Positions 17,677-24,495 of a stretch of DNA of 64,000 nt are shown one piece after another. Position 1 is the stretch's first letter, and each line of letters opens with the position of its first letter. Where the stretch lies: positions 1,302,001 through 1,366,000 of the forward strand of contig NC_012982.1 in NCBI RefSeq assembly GCF_000023785.1, read 5' to 3'. Both the position numbers and the translations under genes were made by a program. Source of the DNA: Hirschia baltica ATCC 49814 (GTDB taxonomy: Bacteria; Pseudomonadota; Alphaproteobacteria; Caulobacterales; Hyphomonadaceae). Under the pieces are notes generated by a model. That model saw only the letters and a list, made by a program, of their open reading frames with translations. It made no database searches and was not told the DNA's origin.

Positions 17677-18448
17677 GATGGTGAAAACACCTGACGAATT
17701 GGCGTTGATGCGTATCTCAGGAAAACTGCTGGCGTCGGTTTTTAAGATGCTGGATCAGATAGATATGATTGGCATGTCGACCATGCAGATCAATGATCTT
17801 GTGGAGCGTTTTATCACAGATGAATTGCAGGCGCGTCCGGCGAGCAAGGGGCAATATGGGTTTAAATATGTGCTCAATTGCTCGATCAATCATGTGGTGT
17901 GTCACGGTGTGCCCAGCGAGAATGAAATCATCAAAGATGGCGACATTATCAATCTGGATATCACGCTGGAGAAGAATGGTTTCATCGCCGATTCAAGTAA
18001 GACATATGTGATCGGAAATGCTTCGTCTGCGGCGCGGCGTTTGGTGCGGATTGCGCAAGCGGCAATGTGGAAGGGTATTGAGGCTGTGCGTCCCGGAGCC
18101 ACTCTGGGAGATGTTGGTTTTGCAATTTCCAACCATGCTAAGAAAAACGGTTGTTCGGTCGTGCGTGATTATTGCGGGCATGGCATTGGCCGGCAAATGC
18201 ATGAAGAGCCACAAGTGCTGAATTTTGGTCGACGCGGCACCGGATTGAAACTGCGTGAAGGCATGGTTTTTACGGTGGAGCCGATGGTCAATTTAGGCAC
18301 GCGTCTGGTCTCGACCTTGGATGATGGATGGACAGTTGTCACAAATGACAGAAAGCTATCTGCCCAATTTGAACACACAATTGCTGTGACAAAAACAGGT
18401 GCGGAGGTGTTAACTTTACGCGCCGATGAAAGGGAGAGAATGCAATGA
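17669..18448 (+). CDS. map: Type I methionine aminopeptidase, inside GTA cluster
   Basis: A 259-residue metalloenzyme that removes the initiator methionine from nascent proteins. All metal ligands of the family are visible: CHGVP His, LDIT Asp, ADSSKTY Asp, GHGIGRQMHEEP His (with the second His of the substrate pocket), FTVEPM Glu and FEHTIA Glu. Length and fold order match E. coli Map, with no N-terminal zinc finger, so it is probably active. It is coupled to the ParD-like gene upstream (8-base overlap) and to a 26-residue frame downstream (ATGA overlap). Its place between the GTA prohead protease and capsid genes is unusual for a housekeeping enzyme; whether it is the only copy in the genome cannot be told here. 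Confidence 0.93.
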   Translation: MPEMVKTPDELALMRISGKLLASVFKMLDQIDMIGMSTMQINDLVERFITDELQARPASKGQYGFKYVLNCSINHVVCHGVPSENEIIKDGDIINLDITLEKNGFIADSSKTYVIGNASSAARRLVRIAQAAMWKGIEAVRPGATLGDVGFAISNHAKKNGCSVVRDYCGHGIGRQMHEEPQVLNFGRRGTGLKLREGMVFTVEPMVNLGTRLVSTLDDGWTVVTNDRKLSAQFEHTIAVTKTGAEVLTLRADERERMQ

Positions 18449-18525
18449 TCTCATCAGTTTTATTGGTTGTGATACCGCTTATGCTGCTCACTATATTCTG
18501 GCTGTATTCACGCCACGGCAAATAG
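18445..18525 (+). CDS. 26-residue single-span membrane mini-protein
   Basis: A very short frame starts at the ATGA overlap with the map stop codon. It encodes a hydrophobic helix of about 18 residues (SSVLLVVIPLMLLTIFWLY) with a basic C-terminus (SRHGK), as expected of a single-span membrane peptide. Translational coupling supports it, and GGGAGAG lies within the end of map just upstream. There is no family assignment. It could be a membrane-active small protein or chance. Confidence 0.4.
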   Translation: MISSVLLVVIPLMLLTIFWLYSRHGK

Positions 18526-18598
18526 TCTTGCAAGGTTGATGGATAAGTCAAAATGTGAGAGTTAGGCTGGATGGATTAACCATAATGGATATGTGCGA

Positions 18599-19006
18599 AT
18601 GCCAGCCAGGAAAAAGCAATTTTACGGGTCGTTTCTGATCGAGAATTGGCGCGTAGTTTTGCCTGCTGCTTTGCTGGGATTGCTGGTGCTTCAGTTTATG
18701 GGTGTGGACCTGAAACTGATGTTTTTTCTGATGCTAGCGGGCATTGTTTTATACCTATTAAGGCGGCGTATCTTGCGGGTGTTTCCTAAAGGGAAAAACC
18801 GCATTGTTATTCAGTTTGGAAAAAGCAAAATCTCACTGACAAAAAAGCAATGCTATATGGGTGCTATCGCTTTGGTAGCGGCATGGGTATTCCTGTCTAT
18901 TCTAGGAAAGATTTTCTGGGCGTTGATGCTGCTTATCGTTGGGTTTGGTGTTATCGCGGGCGGCCTTGCTTTTGGTGAGCGTTTTCTGCCGCGTGAAGAT
19001 AGCTAA
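18599..19006 (+). CDS. Integral membrane protein, hypothetical, GTA cargo
   Basis: About 135 residues with a basic N-terminus (PARKKQFYG) and four hydrophobic spans in two pairs: roughly residues 18-33 and 37-55 (LVLQFMGVDLKLMFFLMLAG), then 86-103 and 105-125. A basic loop (RRRILRVFPKGKNRIVI) and a strand-like segment lie between the pairs. I do not recognise the family. The ATG at 18599 is preferred over GTG at 18593 because GGAT lies 8 bases before it. It belongs to the island between prohead protease and capsid. A holin-like role is possible from size and topology alone, but there is no real evidence. Confidence 0.55.
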   Translation: MPARKKQFYGSFLIENWRVVLPAALLGLLVLQFMGVDLKLMFFLMLAGIVLYLLRRRILRVFPKGKNRIVIQFGKSKISLTKKQCYMGAIALVAAWVFLSILGKIFWALMLLIVGFGVIAGGLAFGERFLPREDS

Positions 19007-19171
19007 ACTATTGAATCAGCCGTATAATTTATAAGAATATGGAAACGCTTCTTATCGGATGCGTATTTCATGGTTTTGCGGGTGATTCCTGCAAGCCAAT
19101 AGGTGGGTATTGGCGCGTTTTGGGATAACCAAAACCTGCCTTGCCCAAATCTACCATGTGAAGGGTAATTA

Positions 19172-20404
19172 ATGACATTGGAAACAAAAATGGGTGCAGC
19201 TGCGAATGCAGGTGCAAACGAGGAATTGCGCGCGGTTTCTGCGCAGATAATGACAGCCTTTGAGGCGCTGAAGGAGACAAATGATGCACGCCTTACAGAG
19301 ATTGAAAAACGCGGCGTCGCAGACCCTCTCTTTGACGAAAAATTGGGGCGTATTGAAAGCGCGCTTGAGAAGCAACAAAATCGCCTTGACCGTATGGCGC
19401 TGGAAGGTGCGCGTCCAAATGTGGGCGGACAAGATTCTCGCCTTCATACAGAGCATAAATCTGCATGGGATGGTTACCTACGTTCGGGCGATGATTCAGG
19501 CCTTGCGCGCCTTGATACAAAAGCCTTAACGCAGGCCACAGATGCGCAAGGGGGCTATGTGGCACCCGCCGAGCTGGACCGCTTGATTGAAGCACGCTTA
19601 ACGGCTGCTAGCCCTATGCGTCAGATCGCATCTGTGCGCCAAACATCGGCCATGGTGTTTAAGAAACCTGTGGGGCTTGGCGCGCAAGGTGCGTGGGTGA
19701 GCGAGACGGGTGCACGCGCTGAAACAACCGCGCCATCGCTGGACTTGCTGGAGTTTCCAGCAGCGGAGCTTTACGCCATGCCAGCAGCGACGCAAAGCCT
19801 GCTGGATGATGCCTATGCCGACATTGATGAATGGCTGGCAGATGAGGTGGAGGGTGCGTTTTCAGCGCAGGAAAGTGCTGCCTTTGTTACCGGTGATGGG
19901 AGCAATAAACCCAAGGGTTTTCTCGATTATACGATCAGCGATAATGCGTCCTATGTGTGGGGTGAGATTGGATCGGTGGCGTCGGGTGGTACGGGTGGTT
20001 TTGCTAGCACCATGCCGGCCGATGCGTTGATTGATCTTATCTACGCACCTAAAGCGCAATATCGCGCCAATGGGCGGTTTGTCATGAATAGGCGCACGCT
20101 ATCGGCCTTGCGCAAGCTAAAGGATAGCAATGGGCAATATGCATGGCGGCCAGCAATGGGCGGTGAGCCTGCGAGTGTGATGGGTTATCCTGTCACTGAA
20201 ATCGAGGACATGCCTGATATTGGCGAAGGCAATGCGGCGATTGCTTTTGGGGATTTCCGCAAAGGTTATCTTATTGTCGATCGTCAGGGCGCGCGTGTGC
20301 TGCGTGACCCTTATTCTGCCAAACCATATGTGTTGTTCTATACGACCAAACGTGTGGGCGGCGGCGTACAGAATTTTGACGCGATCAAAGTGATGACGTT
20401 TTAA
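19172..20404 (+). CDS. GTA major capsid protein (g5), HK97 fold
   Basis: A 410-residue capsid precursor. The first about 110 residues form a charged coiled-coil scaffold (ALKETNDARLTEIEKRG..GRIESALEKQQNRLDRM) normally cut off by the prohead protease. The HK97-fold shell domain follows, with GGYVAPAELDRLIE, WVSETGARAETTAPSLD, SLLDDAYADIDEWLADEV, FVTGDGSNKPKGFLDY and the C-terminal AIAFGDFRKGYLIVDRQG. These are the standard landmarks of GTA and HK97-type capsids. AAGGG lies 5 bases before the ATG. Full length. It would build the icosahedral head that carries a few kilobases of host DNA. Confidence 0.96.
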   Translation: MTLETKMGAAANAGANEELRAVSAQIMTAFEALKETNDARLTEIEKRGVADPLFDEKLGRIESALEKQQNRLDRMALEGARPNVGGQDSRLHTEHKSAWDGYLRSGDDSGLARLDTKALTQATDAQGGYVAPAELDRLIEARLTAASPMRQIASVRQTSAMVFKKPVGLGAQGAWVSETGARAETTAPSLDLLEFPAAELYAMPAATQSLLDDAYADIDEWLADEVEGAFSAQESAAFVTGDGSNKPKGFLDYTISDNASYVWGEIGSVASGGTGGFASTMPADALIDLIYAPKAQYRANGRFVMNRRTLSALRKLKDSNGQYAWRPAMGGEPASVMGYPVTEIEDMPDIGEGNAAIAFGDFRKGYLIVDRQGARVLRDPYSAKPYVLFYTTKRVGGGVQNFDAIKVMTF

Positions 20405-20465
20405 ACGTTGACTTAAACATAGAATTTCATCTCTCATGTTCATATTGAATGTGGGGGATGATTTT

Positions 20466-20840
20466 ATGGATATGAGAGACAGAATTCGGCAAAGATTAAA
20501 AGAGTTGGGCAAGACGCAGGCTGCTGCCTCGATAGAAGCCGGTTTAGGTCCTATTTATTTGCCGGATTTATTTAAGAAAACAACTACTCCATCATCTGAT
20601 AGGCTAGTAAAGTTAGCACCAGTATTGCAAACTAGCGTTGAGTGGTTGGTTACGGGTGAAGGTGACAAATCTGTTTTGCGCCAAGAAAAGTCATTTTTTG
20701 ATCTTGTTGACCTTTGGCGAAGTCTGTCAACGGTGGAACAGGCAGCATTACTTAAGCATATCGAGATCTGGAGTGGTTTGAAACCAAGTCTTCGGTCTGA
20801 GTTGAACAAGTATGTCGAATTTCTTCAATCTAAAAGGTAA
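20466..20840 (+). CDS. XRE/cI-like helix-turn-helix regulator, GTA cargo
   Basis: About 124 residues. An N-terminal helix-turn-helix (RIRQRLKELGKTQAAASIEA..YLPDLF, about 4-35) is followed by TPSSDRLVKLAPVLQTSVEWLVTGEG, the hallmark of phage repressor-like XRE proteins. The rest is a helical tail that may dimerise. I chose the internal ATG at 20466 because GGGGGA lies 6-8 bases upstream; the longer frame starting at 20436 adds ten residues lacking family similarity. It sits right after the capsid gene. It could regulate the GTA or only its own island; no LexA-type cleavage domain is present. Confidence 0.75.
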   Translation: MDMRDRIRQRLKELGKTQAAASIEAGLGPIYLPDLFKKTTTPSSDRLVKLAPVLQTSVEWLVTGEGDKSVLRQEKSFFDLVDLWRSLSTVEQAALLKHIEIWSGLKPSLRSELNKYVEFLQSKR

Positions 20841-20852
20841 TGAGATTTAACA

Positions 20853-20951
20853 ATGGATACACAAACACTTGCTTTTGTTGTCATGGGCATGATCCTATCC
20901 ATTGGTGTGCTGGCTTTGGTGATTGATAAGCATCCTGACGAGCAAAAATAA
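20853..20951 (+). CDS. 32-residue single-span membrane mini-protein
   Basis: A short frame 12 bases after the regulator gene. Residues 6-24 form a continuous hydrophobic helix (LAFVVMGMILSIGVLALVI) with a charged C-terminus (DKHPDEQK). A strong hairpin terminator follows 43 bases later, as expected at the end of a small transcript. There is no recognised family. It echoes the 26-residue membrane frame after map in the preceding island. Confidence 0.4.
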   Translation: MDTQTLAFVVMGMILSIGVLALVIDKHPDEQK

Positions 20952-20993
20952 CGCCGCGAGAGATGTCTCACGCAGCGCAAAAGTTGATGTTTT

Positions 20994-21019
20994 AACCCGC
21001 CCGATCAGGCGGGTTTTTT
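20994..21019 (+). terminator. Intrinsic terminator after regulator/mini-protein island
   Basis: AACCCGCC (20994-21001) pairs perfectly with GGCGGGTT (21008-21015) across a 6-base loop, and a run of six T begins at 21014. It would end transcription coming from the capsid/regulator side and so lies in the middle of the GTA cluster, upstream of g6. The convergent membrane protein gene ends at 21030, just beyond it. Confidence 0.85.
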
Positions 21020-21029
21020 CTTGTCCAAA

Positions 21030-21452
21030 TCAAGCTGACGGCAAAGTGCCAGCGACACCGGTAAAGCCGCAAATCAGCAATGCAAGGCCAGCGAGTATCG
21101 CGAAAATGGCGAAGGGTGTGTAGGTGGCAGGGCGTAGCAATGAGAATGAATATTTCAAGAAAATTTCTGGAATAGCGATGAAGAGTGCGCCTTCGACTAA
21201 CGCAGCCCATGCGATGATCGAGATGATGATGGCAAGCGGGTCTACCCAGATATTATGGCTGTAGACGAGGCCGCAACCTAGCGCAAAAACGAGCACGCCT
21301 GTGACATAAACGAGTGCTGTATTGGCTTGCAGATCATCCAGCAATTTTACCCAGCGGTCTTTGAATGTGAAAAAAGATAAGCCAGCGAGCAGCATGTATG
21401 CGCCGAACGCTTTGGCGAGGAAAAGTGTGAACGGGCTTAACGTTGAAATCAT
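21030..21452 (-). CDS. Integral membrane protein, antisense gene inside GTA cluster
   Basis: A 140-residue protein with four hydrophobic spans, at about residues 9-29, 46-64, 72-95 and 112-135 (YTPFAIFAILAGLALLICGF). There are short loops (FKDRWVKLLDDLQAN; YSHNIWVDP). I do not recognise a named family. It is transcribed against the GTA genes and ends next to the terminator at 20994-21019. Its start is 84 bases before g6, so a divergent promoter for it and for g6 may lie in 21453-21536. Part of the third cargo island. Confidence 0.65.
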   Translation of the reverse strand: MISTLSPFTLFLAKAFGAYMLLAGLSFFTFKDRWVKLLDDLQANTALVYVTGVLVFALGCGLVYSHNIWVDPLAIIISIIAWAALVEGALFIAIPEIFLKYSFSLLRPATYTPFAIFAILAGLALLICGFTGVAGTLPSA

Positions 21453-21536
21453 AACAATCGGGCCTCCTGAGGCGCAATGCCGAACGGCATTCTTATGCCT
21501 GTCATTTAAATTCTAACAGAAAATAGGGTTATTCCA

Positions 21537-22076
21537 ATGCATATAACGACGCAGCTTCCGCCTGCGAGCGAACCCGTGGCTTTATCTGCGGCGAAGGCTT
21601 TTTTGCGGATTGATTATGAGGGAGAGGATACGTCTGTATCCGCCCTGATTGCTTCGGCGCGGGCGCGCGTGGAGGCAGAAACGGGGCTGTGCCTTGTTGA
21701 GAGGACTGTGAAGCTAAGCGTGCCGTGTTGGCCGCTCAATATCCGCGATACTCATAAGCTGATTTTGCCTATCGGTCCGGTTTCCAGCATTGAGAGTGTG
21801 ATGGTGGATGGTGTGAATCATACAGAGCGATTTGTTCTGCAAAAGGCAAAGCCGGACATTTTGAAGTTTCGCGGGGCGATACTGCCTTTTGCTGAAACGG
21901 GCATTGAGATCACGTTGATAGCGGGCTTTGGACCCAATGATAGCGATGTGCCGGCGGATCTGAAATTGGCGGTCAAATTGCTGGTGGCGGAAAGCTATGC
22001 GCGCGGGGAAAACGGTGCGGACTTATCCCAAGATGTGGCGGTCTTGCTTGCGCCGTGGCGGAGGGTTTCGTTATGA
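21537..22076 (+). CDS. GTA head-tail connector (g6), gp6-like
   Basis: A 179-residue adaptor protein of the phage head-tail connector family that docks below the portal. Landmarks are the N-terminal EPVALSAAKAFLRIDYEGEDTSVSALIASARARVE helical segment with VEAETGLCLVERTV, a beta-rich middle (ILPIGPVSSIESVMVDG), a DLKLAVKLLVAESYARGENG helix and the terminal LLAPWRRVSL. Length matches GTA g6. It ends with an ATGA overlap to the DUF3168 gene, so the head-closure gene g7 that normally lies between is missing. Confidence 0.88.
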   Translation: MHITTQLPPASEPVALSAAKAFLRIDYEGEDTSVSALIASARARVEAETGLCLVERTVKLSVPCWPLNIRDTHKLILPIGPVSSIESVMVDGVNHTERFVLQKAKPDILKFRGAILPFAETGIEITLIAGFGPNDSDVPADLKLAVKLLVAESYARGENGADLSQDVAVLLAPWRRVSL

Positions 22077-22504
22077 GCTCATCTTTGTTGACGGGTGCAG
22101 AGCGGGCATTGCAAGATGCTGTGTTGGCTGCGCTAAAAGAACACTCGCAGATACAAGAAGTATTTGGTTCAAAGCCGCGTATTTTGGGTGATTTGGGCGG
22201 AGCAAAACCAGCCTATCCCTATTTGGTGATTGGGCAGCATGAAGTGCGCCCAGCTAATGCATCTGGCGTGATTATTCAGGACCATGTGATTGATTTGCAG
22301 GTGATGACGCGTTGGGGTGGTCGCGCTGGTGCGCGGGATGCAGTGAGCCTTGTGCAGAGCATACTTGATGATGCTGCGCTGGTTTTGCAGGGGCATAATC
22401 TGGTGTGGTGTTATGTGGCGTTTTCAGATTCGCTAATGCTGCGAGATCAGCAAACGTTTAAAAGTGTTGTGCGCATCAAGGCACGCACAACACCCTTGGA
22501 TTAA
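22073..22504 (+). CDS. GTA DUF3168 protein (g8), tail terminator-like
   Basis: About 143 residues matching DUF3168: AERALQDAVLAALKEHSQI.. at the start, then YPYLVIGQHEVRPANASG, IDLQVMTRWGG, an amphipathic helix ARDAVSLVQSIL and a final strand pair. In R. capsulatus GTA, g8 forms the tail-completion ring between the connector and tail tube. I place the start at 22073, where ATG overlaps the g6 stop (ATGA), rather than the upstream ATG at 22055. Downstream lies an antisense cargo gene rather than the tail tube gene. Confidence 0.85.
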   Translation: MSSSLLTGAERALQDAVLAALKEHSQIQEVFGSKPRILGDLGGAKPAYPYLVIGQHEVRPANASGVIIQDHVIDLQVMTRWGGRAGARDAVSLVQSILDDAALVLQGHNLVWCYVAFSDSLMLRDQQTFKSVVRIKARTTPLD

Positions 22505-22510
22505 CTAGAC

Positions 22511-23023
22511 TTAGATAACTTGGAAATTGTCTTTGTTTGCGGGTCTATCGTCTTGAACTTTTGATTGTTCGATGCGGTCACCCCAATCAGCATAGCGCAG
22601 GGCTTTACCGGTTTCGATATATGATTTCATCGATGACAAGATAGCTGGCCAGCCTTTGGAGACACCTTTGAGAACAGCAGAATTATCGGGGAAACCCTGA
22701 TGTTTCACAGTGAGCATTGTGGAAGGTCCATTGGTTTCTATCTGGAAGGTCACAAGTGAAACACCTTCATGATACATGGGCCCAAAACCGCCAACGCGGA
22801 ATGTGTGGATGAGTTTGTGAGGCGCTTCGGATTCTAGGACTTCTCCTTGAACATCATCATTCTCACCGCGTCTAAAGACGATGGTTGAGCCTGATTTAAA
22901 TGTAGAGAGCATGTGCGTATCTGACCACCAATCTCGTGGGCCTTCATGCTCTGTGATCGTATCCCACACTTTTTGCGGCGGAGCATCAATGTAGATTGTG
23001 TAGTTGAATTCGTTTGTGCTCAT
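22511..23023 (-). CDS. SRPBCC (Bet v1-like/AHSA1) domain protein, antisense in GTA cluster
   Basis: About 170 residues of the START/SRPBCC fold: an N-terminal strand then IDAPPQKVWDTITEHEGPRDWW, a turn TFKSGSTIVFRRG, strands with LESEAPHKLIHTFRV, and a C-terminal helix GVSKGWPAILSSMKSYIETG. This matches AHSA1-type proteins, which bind small hydrophobic ligands in a cavity. The substrate is unknown. GAGGA lies 8 bases before ATG 23023, so I prefer it to the frame start at 23038. It is convergent with g8 (6-base gap) and divergent from g9; an unlinked cytoplasmic gene apparently inserted into the GTA. Confidence 0.82.
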   Translation of the reverse strand: MSTNEFNYTIYIDAPPQKVWDTITEHEGPRDWWSDTHMLSTFKSGSTIVFRRGENDDVQGEVLESEAPHKLIHTFRVGGFGPMYHEGVSLVTFQIETNGPSTMLTVKHQGFPDNSAVLKGVSKGWPAILSSMKSYIETGKALRYADWGDRIEQSKVQDDRPANKDNFQVI

Positions 23024-23143
23024 TTTGGGGTTCCTCACTTATTCGTTTTTTTGAAGCGTAACCTGAAATGTTGCGGTGCGAAAGTTCCTCAAAGGTCACA
23101 TAGTGGTTTTATTCCGAAAATTAGCAAAAATGGAGACCAGAAT

Positions 23144-23560
23144 ATGGCAGCTCATAAAGGGCGCGATGTGCTTTTGCGCGTCCGAAAGGATCATACTGAC
23201 CAAAGTTACGAAACCTTAGCAGGGCTTCGTAAGCGGCAATTTAGGTTTCGTGCGCCTGGAATTGATGCAACGCATGTGGAATCGGCATCAGGCTGGCGCG
23301 AGTTGATGGCGGGAGCCGGTCAAAAATCAATGGATGTTTCGGGTGAAGGTGTGTTTGTGGATGCAGCCTCTGATGCGAGATTAAGTGCTGCTTTCTTTGA
23401 CTTAGAAACACCGGATTTTGAGTTAGTTATTCCTGATTTTGCGATCATTCGCGGCGCATTTCTTATTAGCGAACTCAATTATGGCGGCCAGCATGATGGA
23501 GAATTGGATTTTTCAATCATTCTAAAATCAGCTGGCGAAATTGCATTGGAGGTAATTTAG
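23144..23560 (+). CDS. GTA major tail protein (g9), TP901-1 type
   Basis: A 138-residue tail tube subunit. The start MAAHKGRDVLLRVRKD is the usual N-terminus (KGRDxLLK pattern) of this family. It is followed by FRFRAPGIDATHVESASGWRELMAGAG, KSMDVSGEGVF and a C-terminal GGQHDGELDFSIILKSAGEI, all characteristic of TP901-1-like major tail proteins in GTAs. The ATG at 23144 follows GGAGA by 7 bases; the longer upstream frame overlaps the antisense gene and is discounted. It ends one base before the next start. Confidence 0.9.
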   Translation: MAAHKGRDVLLRVRKDHTDQSYETLAGLRKRQFRFRAPGIDATHVESASGWRELMAGAGQKSMDVSGEGVFVDAASDARLSAAFFDLETPDFELVIPDFAIIRGAFLISELNYGGQHDGELDFSIILKSAGEIALEVI

Positions 23561-23561
23561 G

Positions 23562-23858
23562 ATGGATGAAGATCAAAGATTGCGCGTTCAAAGTGATATT
23601 GATGAAATTATAAATAGCGCAAGCATCAGGATGAGCACTGAAATTCGGCGAGCCATGGCGCAGGGGGAAGTTGAGTTTAAGGATATGGCGGAACAGTTGG
23701 CGCTGGATATGGCCAAACTGGTGCTCAAGCAGGTGTTGGCGGGCCTTCAGACGCAAAATATTGGACAGCAAAGCGTTGGTTCATCATCTGGGGCAGCTTC
23801 TAGTCAGTTAGCACAGGCGTTGACGGGGCTGGTGCAGCAAGGGAGCCGTTTTTCATGA
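23562..23858 (+). CDS. Very short tape-measure-like protein (g11 position)
   Basis: A 98-residue mostly helical protein between major tail protein and the DUF2460 gene, where GTAs carry g10, g10.1 and g11. Residues 34-58 (GEVEFKDMAEQLALDMAKLV) resemble the C-terminal FKD..A..I..DIAK region of tape measure proteins. A Gln/Ser/Ala-rich tail follows. It is far shorter than the about 219-residue g11 of R. capsulatus, and has no hydrophobic segment. It overlaps the next start by 4 bases. It could instead be a chaperone-like tail assembly protein; the tape-measure call is tentative. Confidence 0.55.
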   Translation: MDEDQRLRVQSDIDEIINSASIRMSTEIRRAMAQGEVEFKDMAEQLALDMAKLVLKQVLAGLQTQNIGQQSVGSSSGAASSQLAQALTGLVQQGSRFS

Positions 23859-24484
23859 GTGTATTTCATGATGTTAGCCTGCCAATGAAATTTGCATTGG
23901 GTGCTGCCGGTGGTCCTGAATGGAAAACACAGGTTACTCAATTGGCTTCGGGCAAAGAATTTCGAAATGGATTGTGGGCTGGAAGCCGGCGGCGCTGGGA
24001 TGTTGGCGGGGCAATTCAATCGCATGAGGATTTAGAAACGCTGACCGCGTTTTTTGAAGCAAGGCGCGGGAAGCTGCATTCTTTCCGGTTTCGCGATATC
24101 ACAGATTGGAAATCATGTGCATTGGGCGAAGACGTGTCACCACTGGATCAAATGATTGCTGTGGGTGATGGGGCGCAAACGCGGTTTGTCTTGCTTAAGA
24201 CCTATGACAGCGGTGGTGAAAGCATTTCTAGGTCTATCTTAAAACCTGTCTTATCTTCGATACGCGTGAGTTTTGATGGGATAGAAACAAACGATGGTTG
24301 GCATTATGATACTGATGAAAAAGCGTTAGTATTCGACATCGCGCCAACCAATGAAACCGTCATCACAGCAGGTTTTGAATTTGATCTACATGCGCGCTTT
24401 GACACAGATATTTTAGCTGTCTCACTAGATCATCTAAATGCTGGGCGCGTGGTATCTGCGCCGATTATCGAATTGATCGATTAG
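23855..24484 (+). CDS. GTA distal tail protein (g12), DUF2460/TIGR02217
   Basis: A 209-residue baseplate protein. Typical landmarks are the N-terminal FHDVSLPMKFALGAAGGPEW, RRRWDVGGAIQSHEDLETL.., the FFEARRGKLHSFRFRDITDW motif near residue 70, and late FEFDLHARFDTDILAVSLD. The family forms the distal tail ring in R. capsulatus GTA. Overlaps its upstream neighbour by ATGA and is followed after 11 bases by g13. Full length compared with the family. Confidence 0.93.
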   Translation: MSVFHDVSLPMKFALGAAGGPEWKTQVTQLASGKEFRNGLWAGSRRRWDVGGAIQSHEDLETLTAFFEARRGKLHSFRFRDITDWKSCALGEDVSPLDQMIAVGDGAQTRFVLLKTYDSGGESISRSILKPVLSSIRVSFDGIETNDGWHYDTDEKALVFDIAPTNETVITAGFEFDLHARFDTDILAVSLDHLNAGRVVSAPIIELID

Positions 24485-24495
24485 AAGAAAAATAC

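Noticed and set aside
17470-18448. Classic ParDE toxin-antitoxin pair
   Set aside because: No ParE/RelE-like frame is present; the coupled downstream gene is a methionine aminopeptidase with all metal ligands.
22946-23143. Long N-terminal extension of the major tail protein
   Set aside because: The extra codons overlap the antisense SRPBCC gene, and the family N-terminus and ribosome binding site are at 23144.
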